This document shows positions 28,124 through 33,963 of a stretch of 34,872 nt of DNA, one piece after another (positions within the stretch are counted from its first letter, which is position 1; each line of letters opens with the position of its first letter). The notes beneath the pieces were generated by a model. It was not told the DNA's origin and ran no database searches. It was given only the letters and a program-made list of their open reading frames with translations. Source of the DNA: a virus; the IMG/VR virus record IMGVR_UViG_3300046836_000226, positions 1 through 34,872 of that record; one strand, given 5' to 3'. Position numbers and translations under genes: made by a program.

Positions 28124-28352
28124 TGTCCACCGCCTTCAGCGGCGGCGGCTTGAGGTTCAGCACGACCCGCACCTCATCGTTGTGGTCGGCCATCAGCTCG
28201 ACCAGGGCGCGCTTAGCGGTCAGCAGCGCCTCGTTGCGCTCGCGCAGGGCGTCGGGGCGGTCACGCAGCTCGTTGCCGCTCCAGACCGCGTGCATCCGCA
28301 TCGCCCTGATGACCGTGCGGTTCAGCTCACGGCGCTTGGTCGGGCTCAGCAT
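28116..28352 (-). CDS. Hypothetical early protein (78 aa)
   Basis: ATG 28352 lies inside the end of the upstream gene (26-base overlap). The protein is basic at the start (SPTKRRELNRTVIRAMRMHA) and helical (RERNEALLTAKRALVELMAD), with a short end. It may bind nucleic acid, but no motif is recognised. Its stop overlaps the DUF6283 gene start by eight bases. Confidence 0.6.
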   Translation of the reverse strand: MLSPTKRRELNRTVIRAMRMHAVWSGNELRDRPDALRERNEALLTAKRALVELMADHNDEVRVVLNLKPPPLKAVDSA

Positions 28353-28563
28353 AGGGTGTCTCCTTCAGGGTGCCGAGATCCACCAGGGCGGACAGCTCGG
28401 CTATGGTGCGGGGGTTGCGCCCGCCTGGTCCTTGGTAGTGAGGCGGGGTGTACAGCACCTGGAAGCCATGGCGGCGGACCCGGTACGCGGAGGGCTGGCC
28501 ATCGGCGTATCCGATGGCCTGCACCTCCACGCTGCCCGGCCCGTACAGGACGGGCTGGCTCAT
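28327..28563 (-). CDS. Hypothetical early protein (78 aa)
   Basis: The ATG at 28563 is adjacent to the preceding TAG. The sequence is beta-like at first (VLYGPGSVEVQAIGYADGQP, YRVRRHGFQVLYTPPHYQG) and then a short helix (TIAELSALVDLGTLK). It could be a small nucleic-acid-binding fold. No family is recognised. Confidence 0.6.
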   Translation of the reverse strand: MSQPVLYGPGSVEVQAIGYADGQPSAYRVRRHGFQVLYTPPHYQGPGGRNPRTIAELSALVDLGTLKETPYAEPDQAP

Positions 28564-29001
28564 CTAGTCCTCCAGGCCCAGGAGCTGCATCAGGCCAGCA
28601 GCGCTGGTAGCCGCTGGCTTCCGGGCTGGCTCCTTCCGCTGGTCCCACGCGCGGTTGCCCGCGTTGGTGTGGGGGTGCAGCGGTGCGTGCCAGGACCCGT
28701 CCGGCTGGCGGACCTTCAGGAACTCGCGGTTCTCGTGCATGTCGTTGTCGGCCGCGCACTTCAGCACCTCGGCCAGCAGGTCCGTCTCGTCCATGTCGCG
28801 GACGTTGACCAGCCGCTGCTGACCGTAGATGGTGATCTGCCTGCGGCAGACCCCATCAGGGTCCGGGTAGCTGGTGTCCACCGTGCGGATGATGAAGCTC
28901 AGCTCCACCAGCCCGCTGGCGGTGTAGACCTCGGCGGTGGGCTGCCAGCCCGGCTTGAAGGCCAGGCCCTCAACGAACCGCACTGCCTCGGTGACGTTCA
29001 T
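28564..29001 (-). CDS. Hypothetical early protein (145 aa)
   Basis: ATG 29001 overlaps the preceding TGA (ATGA). The protein has a beta/alpha core (AEVYTASGLVELSFIIRTVD, VCRRQITIYGQQRLVNVRDM), an acidic helix (TDLLAEVLKCAADNDMHENR), then FLKVRQPDGSWHAPLHPHTN and a basic linker, ending GLMQLLGLED. The HENREFLxV...PHTN pattern recalls proteins I have seen in mycobacterial and Streptomyces phages, without a known function. Confidence 0.65.
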   Translation of the reverse strand: MNVTEAVRFVEGLAFKPGWQPTAEVYTASGLVELSFIIRTVDTSYPDPDGVCRRQITIYGQQRLVNVRDMDETDLLAEVLKCAADNDMHENREFLKVRQPDGSWHAPLHPHTNAGNRAWDQRKEPARKPAATSAAGLMQLLGLED

Positions 29002-29216
29002 GCCGTCACCGTCCATGCCTGGCCCATGGCCAGGGCGAGCAGGTCGAGCTGGAGATCGGTGCAGCGCCAGCACAGGCGCTCGCGCGGCGTCCAGGGGATC
29101 AGCTCCCCTGCCTCTTCCCCGCACCCGGTGCACCGGCCAGCGGCCACCGTGCGCTCGCAGCTCGCGGCGTGATCTTCCACGGCGTCATACTGCGCCCTGG
29201 CTTCGGTTATCGTCAT
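28998..29216 (-). CDS. Small zinc-ribbon-like protein (72 aa)
   Basis: ATG 29216 follows GGACAACGATACAG; the ribosome binding site is weak (GCAGGA). Residues 20-52 hold CERTVAAGRCTGCG and, after about 20 residues, LCWRC, giving a four-Cys zinc ribbon. The C-terminus is a helix (DLQLDLLALAMGQAW). Such small treble-clef or ribbon proteins are common in early phage operons. It heads a five-gene unit ending at 27689. Confidence 0.65.
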   Translation of the reverse strand: MTITEARAQYDAVEDHAASCERTVAAGRCTGCGEEAGELIPWTPRERLCWRCTDLQLDLLALAMGQAWTVTA

Positions 29217-29239
29217 CTGTATCGTTGTCCTGCCGTTCG

Positions 29240-29258
29240 GGGCCTCCTTGCGAGGCCC
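29240..29258 (-). other. Leader hairpin of the 72-aa gene
   Basis: GGGCCTC pairs with GAGGCCC around a five-base loop. It starts six bases after the conserved ACACCA of the promoter-like element, so it would be at the 5' end of the transcript. Confidence 0.5.
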
Positions 29259-29264
29259 TACGTT

Positions 29265-29296
29265 GGTGTAAACACTCCAGGTCCGGGGTCTATTCC
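29265..29296 (-). promoter_or_regulatory. Bipartite GGAATA-N15-GTGTTTACACC element, copy 5
   Basis: GGAATA overlaps the GAA TAG end of the HTH-like gene. Spacing is 15 bases. After ACACCA come ACG and TAGGGC, a continuation shared with copy 6. Confidence 0.7.
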
Positions 29297-29595
29297 CGGC
29301 TACCTAGCTGTCGCCAGCCGTTACCGTAGCGGGCTGGCACCCCGTGCGTGGTCCAGGTCAGCACCTGGCTGTAGTCAAAGTGGCGGCTCGGCCGGTTGAG
29401 CGGCGCGTCAGGTACCCCGCGCACCTCGCGCGGGAACACCTGCCCGGCCGCGTTCTTCGTCTCCCGTTTCCACCACTCATACACCCGCTGGCGGGTGATC
29501 GTCTCCCCGTAATGCGCGCTGAGCAGCTCAGCCAGCTTGGTAAACGAGACAGCCGAGCGCCACGCCGCTTCGGGCTTGACCCCGGCCTCTTGCAT
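29290..29595 (-). CDS. HTH-like DNA-binding protein (101 aa)
   Basis: ATG 29595 follows TAGGAGGCGGTT, a strong ribosome binding site. Residues 17-48 (FTKLAELLSAHYGETITRQR, then VYEWWKRE) have the shape of a helix-turn-helix: a helix, a turn with an inserted GETIT, and a second helix with VYEWW. This is common in small regulators or excisionase-like proteins of actinophages. The C-terminal half is basic with RHFDYSQVLTWTTHG, a likely contact or dimer segment. It could regulate the surrounding elements, which is inference. It is a single-gene unit between two hairpin leaders. Confidence 0.65.
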   Translation of the reverse strand: MQEAGVKPEAAWRSAVSFTKLAELLSAHYGETITRQRVYEWWKRETKNAAGQVFPREVRGVPDAPLNRPSRHFDYSQVLTWTTHGVPARYGNGWRQLGSRE

Positions 29596-29616
29596 AACCG
29601 CCTCCTAACGGCCCGA

Positions 29617-29642
29617 GGGCCAGGCGGCGTACCGCCTGGCCC
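29617..29642 (-). other. Strong 11-bp hairpin between DUF932 and HTH genes
   Basis: GGGCCAGGCGG pairs perfectly with CCGCCTGGCCC around the tetraloop CGTA. It follows the DUF932 stop by 23 bases and precedes the HTH ribosome binding site by about 8 bases. It could be a terminator for the first gene or, by analogy with the other leaders, a 5' hairpin for the second. Confidence 0.6.
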
Positions 29643-29644
29643 CC

Positions 29645-29652
29645 TGGTGTAA
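29645..29652 (-). promoter_or_regulatory. Degenerate half copy of the repeated element (TTACACCA)
   Basis: On the - strand TTACACCA is present, followed within four bases by the hairpin at 29617-29642, as in the full copies. The GGAATA part is absent at the expected distance. It may be a remnant, or an operator half without promoter function. Confidence 0.4.
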
Positions 29653-29665
29653 TCAGCCTACTAGA

Positions 29666-30688
29666 TCAGGCTGCGAGCACCAGGTTGAGCTGGTCGAGGG
29701 TGGCAGCGTCCAGCTTCTCGAACTCGCCGGTCACCATCTTGGTCATGTTCCGCTCGGCGCGGCCTGCGCCCTTCACGGTCTGGATGTGGTGCGCGTGGGT
29801 GTTGACTGCCTGGAGTACTCCGAACGCGGTGTTGGCCCACGGGGCTACCCGCATGTCGTTGTCCCACAGGTTGGTCAGCTCATCGCGCCGGTTGTCCCAG
29901 TTGGTCTGCCCACGGCCCTTGTCCTCCGGGCGCTCGCCCAGGTGGGCCTTCAGGAACTCGTCCCACTGGGTGTCGCTGACGGCGGTCGAGGTGAGCTTGT
30001 CCACCTCGGCGGCGAAGTCGTCGCCCGCCTGGTAGATGATGTCCAGCTTGGCGCGGACGTCACCGATGTTGGCGTTGGAGTACTTGCTGTGCCGGGTCTT
30101 GACCTTCAGGGCGTTGCCCTCGGCCAGGCCCGCAGCCAGGGTGTTGTCACACACCACGAGCTGGATACCGCGCTGGTGCGTGGTGCTCAGCGATCCGTCG
30201 AGCGAGTCGGCGGCCAGGAAGAACGGCCGGTACTTGACGCCCTGCGGCGTGTCCAGCGTCTCGGGCAGCTCGAACTGCACCCAGGCGAGCTTGCCGCCCT
30301 TCAGCAGTCCGGCTGAGCTTGCGCCGACGTCGGAGTCCATGACGTCCTGGCTGAGCTTGACCAGCCACTCGCGGTAGCTGTGCGGCGTGAAGCCATCGGT
30401 GAACTCACCGAGGCGGAAGCCGGTGTGCGGGTGGATCAGGGTGATCCGGTCCTGCCAGGTGGTCTTCCGTGTCTTGCCATCGGCGTCGGTCCAGGTGGAC
30501 TCGGACGTGCCGATCGCGGGCTCCCAGTCGAACAGGCGGCGGTTGATGTCGGCCACCGGGATCTCGCCGGGATAGTGGTTGGGCTCTGCGCCCTGCGCGC
30601 TCTCGCGGTAGTGCCATGCCTTGTCGCGCTTGTCGGTGAAGCCGATCAGGGTGTACCTGTTCAGCCACTCGCTGGTTTCCTGTGACAT
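29666..30688 (-). CDS. DUF932 / phage-plasmid-like protein (340 aa)
   Basis: ATG 30688 follows GATGAGGAA. The middle contains GVKYRPFFLAADSLDGSLST, then QLVVCDNTLAAGL, the RP..L....DG....VVCxNTL signature of the DUF932 family (TIGR03299, phage/plasmid-like protein). The N-terminal half has EIPVADINRRLFDWEPA and ITLIHPHTGFRLGEF, also typical of the family. The C-terminal helical part (NTAFGVLQAVNTHAHHIQTV, AERNMTKMVTGEFEKLD) fits too. About 340 residues is normal. Members occur in phages and plasmids near recombination genes; their precise role is unknown. The element at 30750-30781 lies upstream. Confidence 0.85.
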   Translation of the reverse strand: MSQETSEWLNRYTLIGFTDKRDKAWHYRESAQGAEPNHYPGEIPVADINRRLFDWEPAIGTSESTWTDADGKTRKTTWQDRITLIHPHTGFRLGEFTDGFTPHSYREWLVKLSQDVMDSDVGASSAGLLKGGKLAWVQFELPETLDTPQGVKYRPFFLAADSLDGSLSTTHQRGIQLVVCDNTLAAGLAEGNALKVKTRHSKYSNANIGDVRAKLDIIYQAGDDFAAEVDKLTSTAVSDTQWDEFLKAHLGERPEDKGRGQTNWDNRRDELTNLWDNDMRVAPWANTAFGVLQAVNTHAHHIQTVKGAGRAERNMTKMVTGEFEKLDAATLDQLNLVLAA

Positions 30689-30706
30689 TTCCTCATCGTC
30701 TCTGTC

Positions 30707-30718
30707 GGGTCTGACATT
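30707..30718 (-). repeat. 12-base element AATGTCAGACCC, copy 1
   Basis: The same 12 bases recur at 33964-33975, at the end of the nuclease gene. Here the element lies in the leader of the DUF932 gene. It could be an operator or chance; two copies in about 3.3 kb. Confidence 0.3.
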
Positions 30719-30725
30719 TTGATCC

Positions 30726-30743
30726 GGGCTGCTGTTGCGGCCC
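30726..30743 (-). other. Leader hairpin (imperfect) of the DUF932 gene
   Basis: GGGCCGC faces GCAGCCC with one C/A mismatch on the transcribed strand and a four-base loop. The position relative to the promoter-like element equals that at 29240-29258. Confidence 0.4.
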
Positions 30744-30749
30744 TACGAT

Positions 30750-30781
30750 GGTGTAAACACCCCAGCCCACGGATCTATTCC
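30750..30781 (-). promoter_or_regulatory. Bipartite GGAATA-N15-GTGTTTACACC element, copy 6
   Basis: This is the only copy whose GGAATA lies fully outside a gene end, which shows that the motif is conserved independently of coding. Spacing is 15 bases, and the following TCG-TAGGGC matches copy 5. It lies upstream of the DUF932 gene. Confidence 0.75.
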
Positions 30782-31074
30782 AGACATGCCGGTGCCCGGC
30801 CCCCGATTGATCCCGTGAATCTCGCAGGGGCCGGGCAGCGCCAGCCGTTACGGCCGACGCCCCCGCAGGTTGTGCCTAGTCGGGGACCAGCACCCCCTGA
30901 TTACATCGGGGCCGGTATCCCTCGCGCATTCAGAGAGCCTGCGGGGCAGCTAAGTGACCGGCTGGCGACCGGGTGACAACCGCTAGCTGGTAGTGCGTGT
31001 GCGGTCCCGTGGAGCAACCGTTCGGCTCTATCAAGCGGTATGTTTCAGTCAGCCTCGCTACAGCCGGTCACGTT
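30782..31074. other. Non-coding gap of about 290 bases with inverted repeats
   Basis: No reading frame with a start signal fills this gap. An 11-bp perfect inverted repeat (TGCCCGGCCCC at 30793-30803 and its complement at 30827-30837, 23-base loop) lies 12 bases upstream of promoter-like copy 6 and may terminate the upstream transcript. A second short palindrome (GCCGT-T-ACGGC) is at 30844-30854. The rest is GC-rich with no tRNA pattern. It could be a terminator region, an RNA gene or a replication site. Confidence 0.45.
30793..30837 (-). terminator. Possible terminator before the DUF932 promoter
   Basis: The 11-bp perfect stem with its 23-base loop stands between the end of the vWA gene (31075) and the promoter-like element at 30750-30781. 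No T run follows. The loop is long for a typical terminator. Confidence 0.4.
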
Positions 31075-31866
31075 CTATGCGGCGGTGGGCACCACCGCGA
31101 CGGCCATGTCCTCGGCCACCTCGGCCGGGTTGGTCACGCCCTCGAAATAGTAGGCGTGTATCCACGGGTGGGTCTTGGCCAGATCGACGTACTGCTGGTA
31201 AGCAGCCTTGCCGCCGCCGCCGGGCTCGCCCAGGATGGCAACCGCCCACACCTCATCCCAGTCGCCGTGGGAGCCGTAGCCCTCGTCCGTGACGGTGGCC
31301 TGGGCGAGGTAGCGCTGGAACTTCGGCGCGTCGTTGAGCTTGCCGTCCGTCCACATCACGCGGGCGCGCACCGGCCGCTCGTCGCGCGGGTCGTCGCGGA
31401 ACTCGCCCATGAAGTGGTCATCGCCCGCCAGGATCGCGGTCATGGCCTCGGTGCCGCCGCGCGGCAGCCCGTCGCTGCCGAAGTACCTGGTGGCGAACGC
31501 GGTCATCTTCTCATCGAAATTGGAGCTGTTCAGGTCCCCGTCATCGTCGCCGTCACCGATCGGCAGGAAGGCGTTGCTGAAGGGGTAGCAGTAGACGCCG
31601 CCCTTGTCATCATCGCCCCCGGCCTGCTCGGCTGCGGCCTGGGAGTCCAGCACCTCGAACGGCACGATGAAGCCGCGCACGGCCTCGATCTGGACGGACC
31701 AGGTGTTGACGGCTGGCAGGCTGCTCCAGGCCCAGCCCTCGGACTCGGAGCAGTCCAGGTACATCTCGGGCTCGACCTCGCGCGTGCCGGTGTTGAGCGG
31801 CACGATGGTCTCGCGCCGGGTCCGGTCCTCGGTCCCGGTGGGGACCTCGGTTCGGGTTATCTGCAT
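31075..31866 (-). CDS. von Willebrand A-type (vWA) domain protein (263 aa)
   Basis: ATG 31866 follows GAAGGAAGAACG. Residues 38-42 (DCSES) match the DxSxS of a metal-ion adhesion site (MIDAS). Thr 139 in GGTEAMTAIL and Asp 174 in RARVMWTDGKLND fit the remaining MIDAS positions, and the strand order MYLDCSES, FIVPFEVLD, RARVMWTDG and VWAVAILG is that of a vWA fold. An acidic insert (AGGDDDKGG, GDGDDDGD) lies between. vWA proteins bind partner proteins through a Mg ion; in bacteria they often work with AAA ATPases, and a Sak4-like ATPase lies two genes upstream, but no partner is shown. Confidence 0.7.
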   Translation of the reverse strand: MQITRTEVPTGTEDRTRRETIVPLNTGTREVEPEMYLDCSESEGWAWSSLPAVNTWSVQIEAVRGFIVPFEVLDSQAAAEQAGGDDDKGGVYCYPFSNAFLPIGDGDDDGDLNSSNFDEKMTAFATRYFGSDGLPRGGTEAMTAILAGDDHFMGEFRDDPRDERPVRARVMWTDGKLNDAPKFQRYLAQATVTDEGYGSHGDWDEVWAVAILGEPGGGGKAAYQQYVDLAKTHPWIHAYYFEGVTNPAEVAEDMAVAVVPTAA

Positions 31867-31906
31867 CGTTCTTCCTTCTGTTGTGTTGGGATGGCTGTCA
31901 GTTGGT

Positions 31907-33103
31907 CTACTGCTGCGGCTGGCCGCCCGCCCAGCCCGGAGCCTGCGGCGGACCCTGCTCGCCGCCCTGCTGCGGCTGCTGGCCCTGCGGAGCGTAGCCC
32001 TGCTGCTGGCCGGGCATGCCGTTCGGGTTTGCCCACGGCTGCTGCTGCGGTGGCTGCTGCTGGCCCATCTGCTGAGCGGCCTGCTGCTCGTGCTGCGGGT
32101 TGACGCCGGGCTGCCACGCCTGGCCGCCCTGGGTGAACTGCTGCGCACCCGGTGCGCCGGGGTTCGGCTGCTGGGCGTACGGCGGGACGTTCGGGTCATA
32201 ACCCTGCGGCGGCTGCTGGTAGCCAGCAGGCGGTCCCTGCTGCTGCTGCTGCTGCTGACCGTAGCCGGGCGGCGGACCCTGCTGGGGCTGGCCCTGGTAA
32301 CCGGGCGGCGGGCCTTGCTGCTGCTGCTGCCCGAAGCCCTGGCCGTAGCCCTGGCCTTCGAACTGCGGCTGCTGCTGCTGCGGCTGCCACGGCTGCGGGG
32401 CACCGCCGGGCTGCGGGGCCTGCTGCGGCGGGGCCTGCCACTGCTGGCCCTGCGGCGGGGCGAAGCCCTGCGGCTGCTGCTGCTGGGCGATCTGCGGCAT
32501 CTGGGTCGGGGCTCCGGGCGGCGGCGGCTGGATGTCGCGCACCTTGTTCCGGGTGACGCCCTCGTACTCGTCGTGAATGAGCTGGAGCAGGACCGGGTGG
32601 CCGACCATGGCCTGGCCCACCTGCTGCTCGTTCCAGCCGAGCTGCCACCATCCCTGCTGGCCGTACGGCGGCGGCACCGGGATGCCCATCGCCGCGAGCT
32701 GCCGGAACATCCGGCCCATGCCCTCGGGGTTGTCCTCGCCCTTGTTGGTCTTCGGGCTGACCGCCATGGTCATGACCTGCTTCATGCCAGGCCGGGGACC
32801 GCTGGTCAGGATGAACGTGATCGTCCAGGCCCCCTTGCTGCCGTCCTTGGTCCGGTCCCAGTCCGACGCCTTGACGATCGCGGTGTACAGACCGGCATCA
32901 ACGAGCTGGCCAACGGTGTGGTCGGCCTGGCCGTACAGCGTGTTCCAGTCGTAGCCGCCAGCGCTGCCGCCCATCGGCTGGCCGCCCTGGAACGGCGTGA
33001 AGCCGCCTTGCTGCTGAGCGTACGGGTCGCCCTGGGGTGGCTGCTGCCAGCCGCCCTGACCCGGCGGCGGTCCCTGCTGAGGCGGTCCTTGCGGATATCC
33101 CAT
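31907..33103 (-). CDS. Probable ssDNA-binding protein with Gln/Pro/Gly-rich tails (398 aa)
   Basis: ATG 33103 follows AGGAAGG. Residues 1-50 are Gly/Pro/Gln-rich. Residues 51-195 form a domain with DHTVGQLVDAGLYTAIVKAS, GAWTITFILTSGPRPG and GRMFRQLAAMGI, the layout of DUF669-type or other OB-like proteins encoded beside Sak4 recombinases. The remaining 200 residues are a disordered tail, Gln-rich with GPPPGY and PPQ repeats and a run of seven Gln. Actinobacterial SSB proteins also carry long Gly/Pro/Gln tails. Binding to ssDNA is inferred from position and pattern. Confidence 0.6.
   Translation of the reverse strand: MGYPQGPPQQGPPPGQGGWQQPPQGDPYAQQQGGFTPFQGGQPMGGSAGGYDWNTLYGQADHTVGQLVDAGLYTAIVKASDWDRTKDGSKGAWTITFILTSGPRPGMKQVMTMAVSPKTNKGEDNPEGMGRMFRQLAAMGIPVPPPYGQQGWWQLGWNEQQVGQAMVGHPVLLQLIHDEYEGVTRNKVRDIQPPPPGAPTQMPQIAQQQQPQGFAPPQGQQWQAPPQQAPQPGGAPQPWQPQQQQPQFEGQGYGQGFGQQQQQGPPPGYQGQPQQGPPPGYGQQQQQQQGPPAGYQQPPQGYDPNVPPYAQQPNPGAPGAQQFTQGGQAWQPGVNPQHEQQAAQQMGQQQPPQQQPWANPNGMPGQQQGYAPQGQQPQQGGEQGPPQAPGWAGGQPQQ
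32237..32257 (-). repeat. CAG triplet run (seven units)
   Basis: Seven consecutive CAG codons on the - strand encode a Gln run. Shorter CAG runs occur on both sides (about 32310-32330, 32370-32382, 32478-32490). Such tracts may change length by slippage. Confidence 0.8.
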
Positions 33104-33109
33104 CGTTCT

Positions 33110-33925
33110 CTACCTTCCTGCCAAGACTTGACTCAGCATGGATTCCATCGTGTAGCCATCGCGGCCGGGATAGGCGATCGGGAGCGAGTACGGCAGCCTG
33201 CCGCCGATCCGCTCGCCGGTCTCGTACTGAGGGTGCGGGCCGATCAGGAGCTGCCTGCTCTGGTCGGGCATCGCGCCGAGGTAGCCGAGCACGTCAACGT
33301 AGTAGGGCAGGAAGTCGCCCACCTGGCCCTGGACCAGCGGACGCCACCGGCCGGTGCGCCCGTCCATGTGCACCCCGGCCACGAAGGTCAGCGTCCAGAT
33401 GGGATGCACCGGATGGGTCACCAGGTCGCGCCATTGCCGGGTCACCCAGGACACCCGGCGCAGCAGCACGCCCCAGTCATCGCGCTCGATCTTCTTCCAG
33501 CCGACCCGCTCGTCAATGATCCGCTGCTGCATCTCGGTGACGCTATCCACGCTGACCGAGTTGAACGGGTGCTGGCCGCTGGCCAGGATGCGGTACGTCA
33601 GGTCGATCGTGGATATGTCCCTGGTCAGCACCACGCAGGTGTCCCAGGTGCCGTCCGGCCGGGGGATCGGCTCGGTCATCGGATTCCAGTACCGCTTGCG
33701 GCTGGGCGTCCAGAAGCTGGTGCCCTCGATGTCCAGGATCAGGCGCGGTACCGGCCCCGAGTCGGCCAGCGATGACTTGCCCGCCTTGGCGAAGCCGTAG
33801 ACCAGCGCGGAGATGCCCTGGACGCGGCGCTGGGGCTGCGGCTGGCGAAGCTCGGGGTACTGCTGCGGTGCGGCAGCCCGGAGATCAGGGCGCACGGGTT
33901 GCTGCGCATAAGGCTGAATCGTCAT
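33110..33925 (-). CDS. Sak4-like RecA-fold ATPase (271 aa)
   Basis: ATG 33925 follows GGAAAGGTAACG. Residues 44-51 (GFAKAGKS) are a Walker A motif (GxxxxGKS). RLILDIEG (61-68) fits the strand with an acidic residue that follows it in Sak4 proteins, and FNSVSVDSVTEMQQRI fits Walker B and its following helix. Phage Sak4 proteins are small RecA-like ATPases that help single-strand annealing with their own SSB. Here the SSB-like gene lies directly downstream (6-base gap) and a RecB-like nuclease upstream. The first 35 residues are Pro/Gln-rich. Confidence 0.75.
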   Translation of the reverse strand: MTIQPYAQQPVRPDLRAAAPQQYPELRQPQPQRRVQGISALVYGFAKAGKSSLADSGPVPRLILDIEGTSFWTPSRKRYWNPMTEPIPRPDGTWDTCVVLTRDISTIDLTYRILASGQHPFNSVSVDSVTEMQQRIIDERVGWKKIERDDWGVLLRRVSWVTRQWRDLVTHPVHPIWTLTFVAGVHMDGRTGRWRPLVQGQVGDFLPYYVDVLGYLGAMPDQSRQLLIGPHPQYETGERIGGRLPYSLPIAYPGRDGYTMESMLSQVLAGR

Positions 33926-33963
33926 CGTTACCTTTCCGGTGTCCTCACCCTATCAGAGCACAG

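Noticed and set aside
22480-30760. TTTACA in the repeated element as the -35 box of a housekeeping promoter
   Set aside because: No -10 hexamer follows at 16-18 bases in most copies, and in copy 4 transcription would then begin well inside the coding region.
22480-30781. CRISPR-like reading of the repeated 30-base element
   Set aside because: Copies are 0.9-3.4 kb apart with genes between, not regularly spaced by short spacers.
22480-30781. Stoperator-type repressor sites as in cluster A mycobacteriophages
   Set aside because: Those are asymmetric 13-base sites spread over genes and gaps. Here the element is bipartite, lies only at transcription-unit starts and has a fixed 15-base spacer.
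31604-33775. 723-codon open frame on the + strand opposite the recombination genes
   Set aside because: It is a by-product of high GC content and the Gln/Pro-rich codons of the - strand. It has no ribosome binding site and its Leu/Arg-rich product has no recognisable domain, while the - strand frames encode clear families.
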